Part shown: positions 26,857-37,400 of the stretch, in pieces
Position numbering within the stretch: position 1 is the stretch's first letter
Layout: the number at the start of each line of letters is the position of its first letter
Translations under genes and position numbers: made by a program
Source of the DNA: Geosporobacter subterraneus DSM 17957
GTDB taxonomy: Bacteria > Bacillota > Clostridia > Peptostreptococcales > Thermotaleaceae
Length of the DNA: 64,000 nucleotides
Direction of reading: 5' to 3'
Assembly (NCBI RefSeq): GCF_900142145.1
Contig: NZ_FQZV01000007.1
Coordinates: forward strand, 1-64,000
Notes under the pieces: model-generated
The model's database searches: none
Seen by the model: the letters and a program-made list of their open reading frames with translations, nothing else
What the model was told of the DNA's origin: nothing

Positions 26857-26885
26857 ATTCTATCATAAATAACAAAGCCTGTAAA
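26857..26885 (-). promoter_or_regulatory. Sigma-A promoter of rpsO
   Basis: Minus-strand TTTACA (26880-26885) and TAGAAT (26857-26862) are 17 bases apart. The -35 box lies inside the ribF terminator. Confidence 0.6.
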
Positions 26886-26893
26886 GGGCAGGC
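26877..26893 (-). terminator. Short terminator after ribF
   Basis: A 5-bp GC-rich stem (26877-26881 with 26889-26893) with a 7-base loop, followed by TTTGTTATTT on the minus strand, 12 bases beyond the ribF stop. Modest strength. Confidence 0.5.
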
Positions 26894-26905
26894 ACAAAAA
26901 AATAG

Positions 26906-27841
26906 TTATAATATTTCTCCAAAAAAATACTCCCTTGTCCCTTCTAAATCTCTAGCCATTTGCCCAATCAATTCAACCTTCGAAGAAAACCTTATTTCCC
27001 GTCTAGCCCGATATAAGAACAATACTTCTATTTTCTTTCCATAGATCATATCATCAAAATCTACTAAATGAGTTTCAATGCTTATGGGATGCTCCCCAAA
27101 AGTAGGATTATGACCTACATTCGTTGCACTATAATAAATCTTTTGATCCAATATAGTCTTTGTATAGTACACACCGGGGCTTGGCAAAACAAAAGAGTCG
27201 TCTAATTCTATGTTCGCCGTTGGAAAGCCTAGCTGCTTACCCATTCCCCTTCCATGAATAACGGTTCCAGTAATAGAAAAAGGTTTGCCTAAATAAAGAT
27301 TTGCCTTGCTGATTTGCCCCCCCTGGATTAGCTGTCTTATCACCGTACTGCTGATGATTTCATTTTCAATTGCAACCGGTTGAATGACTTGCAATTGGTA
27401 ATCATGCTGATCTTTCATATGTTCTAGCAGATGGATATCACCCTTTGCCTTGTACCCAAAACGATAATCATAGCCTACCACTGCATGTTGCATGTTTAAC
27501 CGGCGGATAAGTATTTCTTCTATAAATTTCTCGGGAGCTAACATTCTCTGCTTTTCGTCAAACTCTATAAACAAAGTATAATCCACACCCAGTTCACGAA
27601 GCAGTTGAAGTTTTTGCCTGTCCGATGCAATCTTCAGTGGCCCTCTGTTATTCGAAGTTAAGCTTTTAGGATGATTTCGAAAGGTATAAATCACACTGGG
27701 AATGTTGTGCTTCTTACAGATTTCTACAAGTTTTATAATAAGTGTTTTATGTCCCATGTGAATGCCATCAAAGTTACCAAGCGCAATCCCTGTGGCATTA
27801 GACTGAAAATCTACATTATCTAAAGAAGTAATTATTTTCAT
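26906..27841 (-). CDS. ribF: Bifunctional riboflavin kinase / FAD synthetase
   Basis: 311-aa enzyme making FMN from riboflavin and FAD from FMN. The N-terminal nucleotidyltransferase domain has GNFDGIHMGHKTLI and the KxxxxS-like ISSTVIRQLIQGG. The C-terminal kinase domain has GRGMGKQLGFPTANIEL and the SIETHLVDFD active-site block. It follows truB by 12 bases in the same unit, as in Bacillus. Confidence 0.95.
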   Translation of the reverse strand: MKIITSLDNVDFQSNATGIALGNFDGIHMGHKTLIIKLVEICKKHNIPSVIYTFRNHPKSLTSNNRGPLKIASDRQKLQLLRELGVDYTLFIEFDEKQRMLAPEKFIEEILIRRLNMQHAVVGYDYRFGYKAKGDIHLLEHMKDQHDYQLQVIQPVAIENEIISSTVIRQLIQGGQISKANLYLGKPFSITGTVIHGRGMGKQLGFPTANIELDDSFVLPSPGVYYTKTILDQKIYYSATNVGHNPTFGEHPISIETHLVDFDDMIYGKKIEVLFLYRARREIRFSSKVELIGQMARDLEGTREYFFGEIL

Positions 27842-27853
27842 ACGGCTGCCCCT

Positions 27854-28747
27854 TTAATTAAAAACTCTCTGTATATCAATATAAAACTGATTTTCTGTTT
27901 TGACAATACCAATAGCCATAAATTTTTCTTCTGCATAGATTTTTACATATTCATTTTCCTTTAATGGATCATGTCGTAGAATATTTTTCTGCAGCATGTC
28001 ATTGCCATTTAATAAATATTTTATGGAGCTAGATCTGATATAAACATTTGGCAAATTGTACAAAGGATAGTCTATAGGAAAAAGATAATTCCTCTCAATA
28101 TCTTCAACAGCTGTTTCTTGAAGGTCCTCCAGAGTAACAGTTTCTCCCAGCTTAAATCTACCGCTGGCTGTTCTGAGCAGAAAGGACATATGGCCCCCTG
28201 TATTCAGTTTATTTCCAATATCCTCGCATAGTGTTCTGACATAGGTTCCCTTTGAACAGCAAACATCGAATAGTACCTTATGTCCTCTTATGTCGAGTAT
28301 ATTCAATTCATAAATGGTGACTTTACGTGCTTCCCGCTCAATAGTTTTTCCTGCCCTGGCCAATTCATACAATTTTTTTCCCCGATGCTTTAATGCAGAG
28401 TACATAGGCGGATATTGCAGAATTTCCCCTTTAAAGGTATTAAACACGCGAATGATTTCTTCTTGCGATACCTCACGTTTCCCTACTTTAGTGACAGTTC
28501 CCCATCGGTCTTGGGTATCTGTATTACACCCTAAGGTCAACTCGCATCGATAAGCTTTGGCATCATTCAGAAGAAACTGGCTTACTTTAGTAGCATTACC
28601 GATGCATATTGGCAAAACGCCGGCAGCCATCGGATCTAAGGTGCCTGTATGTCCTACTTTTTTAGTTTTCAACAGTCTTCTAAGATATCCTACCGCATCA
28701 TGGGAAGTCATATGTGGAGGCTTTAACAGATTAATAATACCGTCCAT
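27854..28747 (-). CDS. truB: tRNA pseudouridine(55) synthase
   Basis: 297-aa enzyme that makes pseudouridine 55 in the T loop of tRNAs. The catalytic aspartate is in GHTGTLDPMAAGVLPICIG, the TruB signature. KPPHMTSHDAVGYLRR and YPPMYSALKHRGKKLYELAR are conserved. The C-terminal 70 residues form a PUA-like tail. Eight bases after nrnA, 12 before ribF. Confidence 0.96.
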   Translation of the reverse strand: MDGIINLLKPPHMTSHDAVGYLRRLLKTKKVGHTGTLDPMAAGVLPICIGNATKVSQFLLNDAKAYRCELTLGCNTDTQDRWGTVTKVGKREVSQEEIIRVFNTFKGEILQYPPMYSALKHRGKKLYELARAGKTIEREARKVTIYELNILDIRGHKVLFDVCCSKGTYVRTLCEDIGNKLNTGGHMSFLLRTASGRFKLGETVTLEDLQETAVEDIERNYLFPIDYPLYNLPNVYIRSSSIKYLLNGNDMLQKNILRHDPLKENEYVKIYAEEKFMAIGIVKTENQFYIDIQRVFN

Positions 28748-28755
28748 CCGATCAC

Positions 28756-29724
28756 CTATCGTTCTAAAAATTTAAATGCTTTAATAATCTGTTTGCCAGC
28801 TTCCTGTATACTGCCTTGCAGCGTACACCCGGAAGCTTTTCTGTGGCCCCCGCCTCCGAAGTCTGCGGCAACTTTACTGACATCTACTTTATATTTCGAA
28901 CGCAGCCCGACCTTGATCTCAGCAGGAGAAAGCTCCTTCAACAATACAGCTGCCTCAACACCCTCAATATCTCTTGCAAATTCAACTAATCCATCTGCAT
29001 CCGTCGGATCCGCTTTAACTTTCTCTATCATGTCCTGAGTAACGGACAATATAGATAGTTTTCCAGCATAATGCAACTCTAGGGTATTTAAGACTTCTCC
29101 CAGCAGTTTTAATTTTTCATAAGGCTTGTTCTGGTATAGCCTAACAGTGATTTCATTTAGATCCAACCCATATTCCAGCAAGTCCGCAGTAACCCGATGG
29201 GTTTTTGCAGTAGTGTTATCATATTTGAAGCTGCCTGTATCTGTTGAAAGAGCGCAATATATACAGGTGGCTATTTCTTTGTCTATCGCTATATTCATTT
29301 TTTGAAGCAGCTCATAGATAATTTCACCTGTAGCAGCTGCCTTGACATCTATATGATTATACTCAGCAAATTGAACATTGGTAATATGATGATCTATATT
29401 AATCGTCCTGGCAGCATGCTTTAAATAATCTGCACGCGTTCCTAATCTATCTAGGTCGCTGGAATCAACCGCTACAATTACGTCGGGACAAACATCCTGA
29501 GGAAGCTCATGATAAATATATTCTAGAGGAAGAAAATCTAAGCTGGATGGAACCTCATCCTCCACTAAAATAGTAGCCTTTTTACCGATCTTTTTTAGAG
29601 CCAGTAAAAGGGCTAGTGATGAACCAATTGTATCACCGTCAGGATGAATGTGTGGGAGGATAAGAATACATTTCCCCCCGTTCAACACATCTGCAATATT
29701 AGTTAGTGTTGTCATCGTTTTCAT
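28756..29724 (-). CDS. nrnA: DHH-family oligoribonuclease / pAp phosphatase NrnA
   Basis: 322-aa DHH-DHHA1 phosphoesterase. It degrades very short RNA and 3'-phosphoadenosine 5'-phosphate. The N-terminal domain carries [29 protein letters not shown] and the DHH motif INIDHHITN. The C-terminal DHHA1 domain ends [11 protein letters not shown]. The start (ATG 29722-29724) lies within the end of rbfA with AAAGGA upstream, so the genes overlap by 26 bases and translation is coupled. Confidence 0.93.
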   Translation of the reverse strand: MKTMTTLTNIADVLNGGKCILILPHIHPDGDTIGSSLALLLALKKIGKKATILVEDEVPSSLDFLPLEYIYHELPQDVCPDVIVAVDSSDLDRLGTRADYLKHAARTINIDHHITNVQFAEYNHIDVKAAATGEIIYELLQKMNIAIDKEIATCIYCALSTDTGSFKYDNTTAKTHRVTADLLEYGLDLNEITVRLYQNKPYEKLKLLGEVLNTLELHYAGKLSILSVTQDMIEKVKADPTDADGLVEFARDIEGVEAAVLLKELSPAEIKVGLRSKYKVDVSKVAADFGGGGHRKASGCTLQGSIQEAGKQIIKAFKFLER

Positions 29725-30079
29725 TTCTTGTTTCCTTTGCGTTTACCTTATTGATAAGAGAAGAAATATACAGCCCTTTTTCTATAGAGGTATCCATTTT
29801 AAATATGGGCTCTGGTGTATATCTTAACTTTAAGCTTTTTCCTATCTCTTTTCTCACGAATCCAGCTGCTTTCGTCAAACCATCTATGGTACTTTCTTTT
29901 TCCTCCTGTGTTCCGTAAACGCTAATAAAGATATTTGCATACCTTAAATCCCTGGTCACGTCCACGTCAACTACACTGGTAAGATTGGAAATCCTTGGAT
30001 CCTTTAATTCATTTCTTATAAGATGACTTACTAATTTTTTTATTTCTTCTCCAATTCTATTTGTTCTGGGATATGCCAT
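29699..30079 (-). CDS. rbfA: Ribosome-binding factor A
   Basis: 126-aa KH-fold assembly factor that matures the 16S rRNA 5' end and binds free 30S subunits. [20 protein letters not shown] and [20 protein letters not shown] are typical. Start chosen at ATG 30077-30079 with AAAGGTG six bases upstream; a GTG three codons earlier would overlap this site. Directly after infB; the Bacillus gene ylxP that usually lies between is absent. Confidence 0.93.
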   Translation of the reverse strand: MAYPRTNRIGEEIKKLVSHLIRNELKDPRISNLTSVVDVDVTRDLRYANIFISVYGTQEEKESTIDGLTKAAGFVRKEIGKSLKLRYTPEPIFKMDTSIEKGLYISSLINKVNAKETRNENDDNTN

Positions 30080-30104
30080 TTTTTTCACCTTTCTTTCGTA
30101 CCAG

Positions 30105-32138
30105 CTATCCTCTTTTTACTTCTTCAATAATATAAGGTTCAACAATATCCCCTTCTTTTATATCATTATAGTTTTCTAAGCCTATACCACATTCATATCC
30201 GGCATTTACTTCTTTTGCGTCATCCTTGAATCTTTTTAGTGATGAAATAGATCCTTCATGAATGACAATTCCATCTCGAATTAACCTTGCCTTAGCGTTT
30301 CTGGATACCTTTCCTTCCATTACATAGGCTCCGCCAATTGTTCCGATACCGGGAACCTTGAAGGTAGCTCGAATTTCTACCTTGCCCAAAACAACCTCTT
30401 TGTATTCAGGCTCCAGCATACCTTTCATCGCAGCTTCTACATCTGAAATGGCTTCGTATATGATTCGATAGGTTCTTAAATCCACATTCTCACGCTCAGC
30501 AAGACTGGATACTGCTGAAGAAGGTCTTACATTAAAGCCGATGATAATGGCGTTGGAAGCTGATGCCAATAAAATATCAGATTCAGTAATTGTTCCAACA
30601 CCGCCATGAATAACCTTAACCTTTACCTCTTCATTGCTAAGCTTAACCATTGACTGCTTCACTGCTTCTACAGACCCTTGTACATCAGCCTTTACGATAA
30701 TATTTAATTCTTTTACGCTTCCTTCTTTAATCTGTTTAAACAAGTCTTCTAAAGTCACCTTTGCAGTTACATGGAGGTTCTCTTCTCTAAACTTGGCTTT
30801 TCTCTTTTCACCAATTTGTCTTGCAATTTTATCTTCTTTAACAGCATTAAAAAGATCTCCTGCTTCAGGAGCATCCGATAGTCCCAAAATCTCTACTGCA
30901 GTTGAAGGACCAGCTTTTTTGATATTCTTTCCTTTATCGCTGACCATCGCTCTAACTCTTCCATAGGCTGAGCCAGCCACCACTGCGTCGCCAACCTTTA
31001 AAGTTCCATTTTGAACTAAAATCGTAGCGACCGGACCACGTCCTTTATCAAGCTTTGCTTCAATAACGGTACCTGAAGCCAAGCGATTAGGATTCGCCTT
31101 TAACTCTTGCATTTCTGCGACCAAAAGAATCATTTCTAAGAGAGTATCTAAACCTTCACGGGTATGGGCAGAGACAGGCACCAGTATGGTATCGCCTCCC
31201 CACTCTTCAACCAATAATCCTTGATCAGCTAATTCCTGTTTTACCCGATCTGGATTTATTCCCGGTTTATCAATCTTATTCATCGCAACAATAATAGGTA
31301 CGTTAGCGGCTTTAGCGTGACTCAATGCTTCTATGGTCTGCGGCATAACCCCGTCATCTGCAGCTACAACTAGAATAGCTATATCTGTAACCTTCGCACC
31401 TCTTGCTCTCATAGAAGTAAATGCCTCATGACCCGGTGTATCTAAAAACACAATTTTCTTTCCTCTTACCTCAACCTCCGAAGCCCCAATATGCTGTGTA
31501 ATGCCACCGGCTTCTTTAGCAGTAACATGGGTTTTTCGGATTGCGTCCAATAGAGAAGTCTTTCCGTGGTCAACATGGCCCATAACCGTAATTACCGGAG
31601 GTCTTTCCTTTAAATCCTCTGGTCTGTCTTCTTCTTGCTCTAATCCAACTTCTACTTCTTCTTTTTCCTCTGTTTTTTCAACAGATATGCCATAATCAGA
31701 GGCAACTACGCTCGCCGTATCAAAATCAATTTCCTGATTGATTGTAGCGAATACCCCTAAAGCAATAAGTTTAGTCATTACTTCTGATACACCTTTGCCT
31801 AACAAATCTGCAAAGTCTTTTACTGTAATCGAACCTTCAATCTTTATTGTTTTCTCTTCTATCATATTTTGCACAGACGGTTTCTCCATATTTTCTTTAT
31901 GATGTTTGTTTTTTGAAGCCTTTTTCGGCTCCTCGATAGACTTCTCCACCTTAGGTGGCTCACTGCTGCTCTTGTTATCCTCACCATTATACATTTCCAT
32001 AATAATATCAACTTCTTCATCTTCCAGAGTACTCATATGATTGGCCACTTGAACTCCAAATTCAGCTAGTTTACTGATCAGTTCTTTGCTAGATACTCCC
32101 AAATCCTTAGCTATCTGATAAACACGTATCTTTGACAT
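30105..32138 (-). CDS. infB: Translation initiation factor IF-2
   Basis: 677-aa GTPase that brings initiator tRNA to the 30S subunit. Two IF2-N domains lie near residues 1-55 and 85-140, separated by a charged linker. The G domain shows G1 [12 protein letters not shown]3 [11 protein letters not shown] and G4 NKIDKP. Domains II-IV follow to the C-terminus. ATG 32136-32138 preceded by GGGGGGTG. No second in-frame start for shorter forms was obvious. Confidence 0.97.
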   Translation of the reverse strand: MSKIRVYQIAKDLGVSSKELISKLAEFGVQVANHMSTLEDEEVDIIMEMYNGEDNKSSSEPPKVEKSIEEPKKASKNKHHKENMEKPSVQNMIEEKTIKIEGSITVKDFADLLGKGVSEVMTKLIALGVFATINQEIDFDTASVVASDYGISVEKTEEKEEVEVGLEQEEDRPEDLKERPPVITVMGHVDHGKTSLLDAIRKTHVTAKEAGGITQHIGASEVEVRGKKIVFLDTPGHEAFTSMRARGAKVTDIAILVVAADDGVMPQTIEALSHAKAANVPIIVAMNKIDKPGINPDRVKQELADQGLLVEEWGGDTILVPVSAHTREGLDTLLEMILLVAEMQELKANPNRLASGTVIEAKLDKGRGPVATILVQNGTLKVGDAVVAGSAYGRVRAMVSDKGKNIKKAGPSTAVEILGLSDAPEAGDLFNAVKEDKIARQIGEKRKAKFREENLHVTAKVTLEDLFKQIKEGSVKELNIIVKADVQGSVEAVKQSMVKLSNEEVKVKVIHGGVGTITESDILLASASNAIIIGFNVRPSSAVSSLAERENVDLRTYRIIYEAISDVEAAMKGMLEPEYKEVVLGKVEIRATFKVPGIGTIGGAYVMEGKVSRNAKARLIRDGIVIHEGSISSLKRFKDDAKEVNAGYECGIGLENYNDIKEGDIVEPYIIEEVKRG

Positions 32139-32139
32139 A

Positions 32140-32475
32140 TTATTCACCCCCCGAATTTTTTACACCATGACCTTCCTCGTTTATTAGCTTTAACAATGTT
32201 TGGGAAAAGGCTACATCCTTAATTCCATACACAGCTCGGTTGCTCTTTCCTATTGCATGAGACATCTGGTCCCGATCACCGTAGGTTATCATTTTGATAT
32301 TTCTATAGGAACATAAATCGTGAAATTTTTTTTTTGTATTTGCCGAAGCATCTTCTGCTACAATTAATAGCTTTATATTCCCTTTTTTAATATATGCCTC
32401 ACAAGTATCTTCCCCGGTAACCAGGTTGCCAGAACGCTGTGCAAGTCCCAATAAGGAAAAAAATTTACTTGGCAT
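32140..32475 (-). CDS. ylxQ: L7Ae-family K-turn binding protein YlxQ
   Basis: 111-aa ribosomal L7Ae-like protein. The core [20 protein letters not shown] and [16 protein letters not shown] match the K-turn RNA-binding family; Bacillus YlxQ binds kink-turn RNAs in vitro, cellular role unclear. Start at ATG 32473-32475 with GAGGAG upstream, overlapping the end of ylxR by 11 bases. It stops one base before the infB start. Confidence 0.9.
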   Translation of the reverse strand: MPSKFFSLLGLAQRSGNLVTGEDTCEAYIKKGNIKLLIVAEDASANTKKKFHDLCSYRNIKMITYGDRDQMSHAIGKSNRAVYGIKDVAFSQTLLKLINEEGHGVKNSGGE

Positions 32476-32737
32476 TTTTTCCCAGCTCCTCTTGTAGTTG
32501 CTGGTAGATGCTTTGATCGATCTCTTGTTCAAAAGCTCTGTTTAAGGCCTTCTTTTTTTGTGCCTTAGTTAAACATTCTACATTATTGCAGATATATGCA
32601 CCTCTGCCAGCAGCCTTACCTGTAAAATCTATCTTGATATCGCCCTCTTTGCTTTTTACAATTCGGATTAGTTCTTTTTTAGGTTTTCCTTCCATACAAC
32701 CGATGCACTGTCTTAGAGGTATCTTTTTCACTTTCAT
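32465..32737 (-). CDS. ylxR: YlxR/RnpM RNA-binding protein
   Basis: 90-aa DUF448 protein. The RQCIGCMEGKPKKELIRI and GKAAGRGAYICNNVECL motifs are diagnostic. Relatives bind RNA and modulate RNase P. Standard place between nusA and ylxQ. Confidence 0.92.
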   Translation of the reverse strand: MKVKKIPLRQCIGCMEGKPKKELIRIVKSKEGDIKIDFTGKAAGRGAYICNNVECLTKAQKKKALNRAFEQEIDQSIYQQLQEELGKNAK

Positions 32738-32751
32738 GCACAGTACCTCCC

Positions 32752-33816
32752 CTACTCATTTGACTTCCCGTGGGCAACAGCTTCTTTATACTGTGTTTCA
32801 CTCTTGATATCAATTTTCCAGCTTGTTAGCTTAGCAGCTAATCTTGCATTTTGTCCTTCTTTACCAATTGCTAAGGATAATTGATAATCTGGCACTACTA
32901 CTAAAGCAGATTTCTCATCCTCTTTTACTTCTACCCGCACAACCTTTGAAGGACTCAAGGCACTGGCGATGAATTCCTCAGGATTCTCACTCCATTTAAT
33001 AATATCTATCTTCTCGCCCCTCAGTTCATCTACGATAGCCTGTACTCTCGTTCCCTTATGTCCCACACAGGCCCCTACAGGATCTACATTGGGATCCTTT
33101 GAATAGACTGCAATCTTTGTTCTTGAGCCTGCTTCCCTTGAAATACTTCTAATTTCAACCACACCATCGTGAATTTCCGGCACTTCTAATTCAAAGAGTC
33201 TTTTTACTAAGCCGGGATGAGTTCTAGACACAAGTATTTGAGGTCCTTTTGTAGTCTTTTTTACTTCGATGATATAAGTTTTTATTCTGTCATTATGTTT
33301 ATACTCTTCCTCGGGCATCTGTTCCCCTGGTGCCAAAATAGCTTCAGTTTTACCTAAATTTATAAAAACATTACCCTTGCTGATTCTTTGTACGATGCCT
33401 GTTACAATTTCGCTTTCCCGGTTGATGAATTGGTCGTAAATAATTCCCCGTTCCGCCTCACGTATTCTCTGTACAACAACTTGCTTTGCCGTTTGGGCAG
33501 CTATTCTTCCAAAGTTTTTCGGTGTTACTTCCTTCTCAACTACATCTCCAATTTCATAATTTCGGTCTATCTCCTTAGCCTCATCTAGGCTAATCTCGAG
33601 TAATTCATTTTCAGCCTTTTCAACTACATCCTTTAGTGAGTAGACCTTTACTTCACCACTGTCTCTATTAATATAAACTTTTACATTCTGTGCTGAACCA
33701 TAATTGCGTTTGTATCCAGATATTAAAGCAGCCTCTATTGCATCAATTAAAATGTCTTTTGAGATCCCTTTTTCCTTTTCTATTTGGTCAAGAGCCTCAA
33801 TAAACTCTCCATTCAT
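32752..33816 (-). CDS. nusA: Transcription termination/antitermination factor NusA
   Basis: 354-aa RNA polymerase partner affecting pausing, termination and rRNA antitermination. An N-terminal RNAP-binding domain (about 1-125), an S1 domain (around EIVTGIVQRISKGNVFINLG) and two KH domains (GACVGHKGTRVQAIVDELRG and LAIGKEGQNARLAAKL) are present. No C-terminal acidic repeats, as in other Firmicutes. Start ATG 33814-33816 with GGGAGGGTG. Confidence 0.96.
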   Translation of the reverse strand: MNGEFIEALDQIEKEKGISKDILIDAIEAALISGYKRNYGSAQNVKVYINRDSGEVKVYSLKDVVEKAENELLEISLDEAKEIDRNYEIGDVVEKEVTPKNFGRIAAQTAKQVVVQRIREAERGIIYDQFINRESEIVTGIVQRISKGNVFINLGKTEAILAPGEQMPEEEYKHNDRIKTYIIEVKKTTKGPQILVSRTHPGLVKRLFELEVPEIHDGVVEIRSISREAGSRTKIAVYSKDPNVDPVGACVGHKGTRVQAIVDELRGEKIDIIKWSENPEEFIASALSPSKVVRVEVKEDEKSALVVVPDYQLSLAIGKEGQNARLAAKLTSWKIDIKSETQYKEAVAHGKSNE

Positions 33817-33829
33817 TTTTACACCCTCC

Positions 33830-34297
33830 CTATTCAATTATTACAGCAAGCTTAACCTTGCCAATCTTTTCCCTGGGAATTTCTATTTTCTTCTTCCCAT
33901 CCGCTTTTATGCTTACAAAGCCATTTTCAAGTCCTATTAGTTCCCCTTCTATCGTTTTTTTCCCATCTAGGGGTTCATATAAAGAAATCTGTACAAGTCT
34001 TCCTTTAAATTTTTCATAGTCCTTATCCTTTTTTAATTCTCGATCTAAGCCTGGCGAGGATACCTCTAAATAGTAACTCTCCTCAATAGGATCTGTTTCA
34101 TCAAGCTTTTTACTTAGTGTCTCACTAACTGCTTGACAGTCATCTAAGGTGATACCTTCTTCCTTATCTATGTAAATTCTTAGAAACCAATCCTGTCCTT
34201 CCTTTACATATTCAACGTCTACCAGTTCAACTCCATTTTCTTCTGTTATAGGCAATGCCAGTGCTTCAACAATATCTACCGTTCTTTTCTTTCCCAA
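33830..34297 (-). CDS. rimP: Ribosome maturation factor RimP
   Basis: 155-aa factor for 30S assembly. GVELVDVEYVKEGQDWFLRI and YYLEVSSPGLDRELKKDKDY are the family blocks. The start is TTG (34295-34297), six bases after GGAGGGG; no ATG is near. First gene of the rimP-nusA-ylxR-ylxQ-infB unit. Confidence 0.95.
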   Translation of the reverse strand: MGKKRTVDIVEALALPITEENGVELVDVEYVKEGQDWFLRIYIDKEEGITLDDCQAVSETLSKKLDETDPIEESYYLEVSSPGLDRELKKDKDYEKFKGRLVQISLYEPLDGKKTIEGELIGLENGFVSIKADGKKKIEIPREKIGKVKLAVIIE

Positions 34298-34401
34298 TTT
34301 ATACCCCTCCTATGAAATTTTAATAAACTCAGCTTATACATACATATTTTTCCGTAAAAGGATAAACTTTATTCTGTTAATAAAAGTAAGTAAATAACAG
34401 C

Positions 34402-34427
34402 AAAGAGTGGGATATAGCCCACTCTTT
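34402..34427 (-). terminator. Probable terminator after polC
   Basis: A 10-bp perfect stem (34402-34411 with 34418-34427) with a 6-base loop in the polC-rimP gap. The T-run is weak, so termination may be partial. Confidence 0.5.
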
Positions 34428-34486
34428 GTACACAAAATAGTTTTCTGCAACTAAAATTATAGCATACTATAAAAACCTATGCAAGC

Positions 34487-37400
34487 CTAAAATAATGACA
34501 GTTGATTGGTATCTGGCAACCCTTCTAAACATCCATGGGCTTGAAGGGTTTCAATAACTGTTTTCGTCAGCCGCGCATTCTCTCGTAAATGCTGTAGGGA
34601 AATAAACTGACCTTCCTTTCTGCTTTCACAAATGCTTTTGGCTGCATTTTCTCCAACTCCCTGTAATGCGCGTAGTGGAGGCAATAGATTAGTCCCAGAT
34701 ATTTTAAAACGTTCCGCATCGGATTCGTAAAGGTCTACTTTTAAGAATCCGAATCCTCTGGAGTACATTTCATGAACCACCTCAAGTACCGTTAAAAAAT
34801 CCTTCTCTTTCTGAGAAGCGTTATTTCCCAGGCTCTCAATCTCTTTAATTTTATTTGCCACATGTTCTCTGCCTTTTACTACAAGATCAGCATCAAAATC
34901 AGAAGCCTTTGTAGTAAAGTAAGTAGCATAGAAAGCAAGAGGATAATGTACTTTAAAATATGCAATTCGAAAGGACATCATCACATAGGCTGCTGCGTGG
35001 GCTTTCGGAAACATATATTTTATTTTATTACAGGAATTGATATACCATTCCGGTACATTGTTCTGTCTCATTATTTCCTCATCTGCACTATTTAACCCTT
35101 TTCCTTTTCTTACATTTTCCATGATTTTAAAAGCTGTTTTCGGCGGCAAACCCTTATAGATGAGGTAATTCATAATATCATCTCTGGTAGAAATCACATC
35201 TTTTAGCTCTGCAATTCCTTGCCTTACTAAATCCTGTGCATTATTCAACCACACATCAGTTCCATGAGAGAGTCCACTAATCCGGACCAGCTCAGCAAAG
35301 GTAGTAGGCTTTGTATCCACAAGCATCTGACGAACAAATTTTGTTCCAAACTCTGGGATTCCCAGACTTCCCGTTTCACATTCAAAATCATCATGTACAA
35401 TTTTCAAAGGATTTAGGCTGGTGAATATTTTTACGGTTTCTTGATCATCTAAGGGAATCTGCGTGGGATCTAACCCCGTTAAATCCTGAAGCATACGAAT
35501 AATAGTTGGTACGTCGTGCCCCAGTATATCAAGCTTTAGCAGCCTTCCACTGATGGAATGATAATCAAAATGCGTAGTGATAACCCCTGAAGAATCATCA
35601 TTGGCAGGATACTGAATCGGACAGAAGTCGTAGATTTCTTTATAATTTGGGACGACCATAACTCCACCGGGATGCTGACCTGTGGTTCGTTTAACACCTG
35701 TACAACCTTTTACCAATCGGGTAATTTCCCGATTATTTACGAATACTCCTTTTTCATCAAAGTATTTCTTTACAAATCCGTATGCCGTTTTTTCAGCAAT
35801 GGTACCGATTGTACCTGCTCTGAAAACATACCCGGTTCCAAATAGTTCTTCTGTATATTTATGTGCATTTGCCTGATACTCACCAGCAAAGTTCAAATCA
35901 ATATCTGGCTCCTTGTCTCCCTCAAACCCTAAAAAAACTTCGAAAGGGATATCGTGACCATCTTTAATATAGTCTTCACCGCATTGAGGACATTTCTTGT
36001 CTGGCAAATCAGCTCCACTTCCAATGCTTCCATCCAAAATAAATTCCGAATGCTTACAATTGCCACATACATAATGAGGCGGCAGTGGATTAACTTCTGT
36101 AATATCACTCATGGTCGCTACAAATGAAGATCCTACAGATCCTCTGGATCCAACAAGATAACCATCCCTTAAGGATTTTGTAACCAGTTTGTGGGCAATA
36201 ATATACATCACAGCATAGCCATTGTTAATAATAGAATTCAACTCTCTGTCTAATCTTTTTTGTACAACTTCTGGCATAGGATCACCATAAATCCTTGTAG
36301 CCTTTTCATAACACATCTTTCTTAAATCTTCTTCTGAACCTTCAATAATCGGCGGGAAGGTTTCATCAGGTATAGGAATGAGAGAATCAATTTCCTCAGC
36401 AATTTTATTCGGGTAGTCTACCACTACTTCCATAGCCTTCTCTTTTCCTAGATAAGCAAATTCTCTAAGCATTTCTTCCGTGGTCCGCAGATATAAAGGA
36501 GTTTGTTCGTCTGCGTCATCGAATCCTTGTCCGCTCATCAGAATTCTTCTGTATACCTCATCCTTTGGATCAAGGAAGTGCACATCCCCTGTAGCTACAA
36601 CCGGCTTATTAAATTTTTCCCCCAAGCTTACAATTTTTTGATTTATAGCCATTAGCTCTTTTTCATCTTTAACCAATCCCTTATCTATTAAAAACTGATT
36701 ATTAGAAAGAGGCTGGATTTCTAGATAATCATAATACTTTACAATACTATCAATTTCTCTTTGGGAACGGTTTGCTAATATAGCCCTATAGAGCTCACCG
36801 CTCTCACAGGCGGTTCCAATTATGAGACCCTCCCTATAGCTGCTCAGTAAAGACTTGGGGATTCGAGGCTTCTTATAAAAATATTCTAGATGAGATGCAG
36901 ATACAATCTTATATAGGTTTTTCAAGCCCACTGCATTTTTAACCAGGATAATTATGTGATAGGTATCCAATTTTTTTACATCAATCCGATCTTGAAATAA
37001 ATCATTTAAATCCTTTAGCTGATTTATGTCTCTCTCCATCACCATATCAAGAAATTTCAAAAATATATGAGCTGTAGCTTCTGCGTCATCTACTGCCCTA
37101 TGGTGATTCTTCAGCGATACATCTAAAGCCTCAGCGATCACATTCAAACGGTATTTTTTTAGCTTAGGTAATAGTACTTTTGCAAGGGGTAAGGTGTCTA
37201 CTACAGGCACATCAAAGGATAGTCCATGCAACTGACAATTTTCTTTTATAAAAGAGGTATCAAAGACTGCATTATGGGCTACGATCACGGCCCCCTCAAT
37301 AAAGGACAGAAACTCCGGCAGAATTTTATCTATGGTAGGTTGGTTTTTCACCATCTCATCAGTAATTCCCGTAAGTTCTGTAATATTTGTAGGTATAGGT

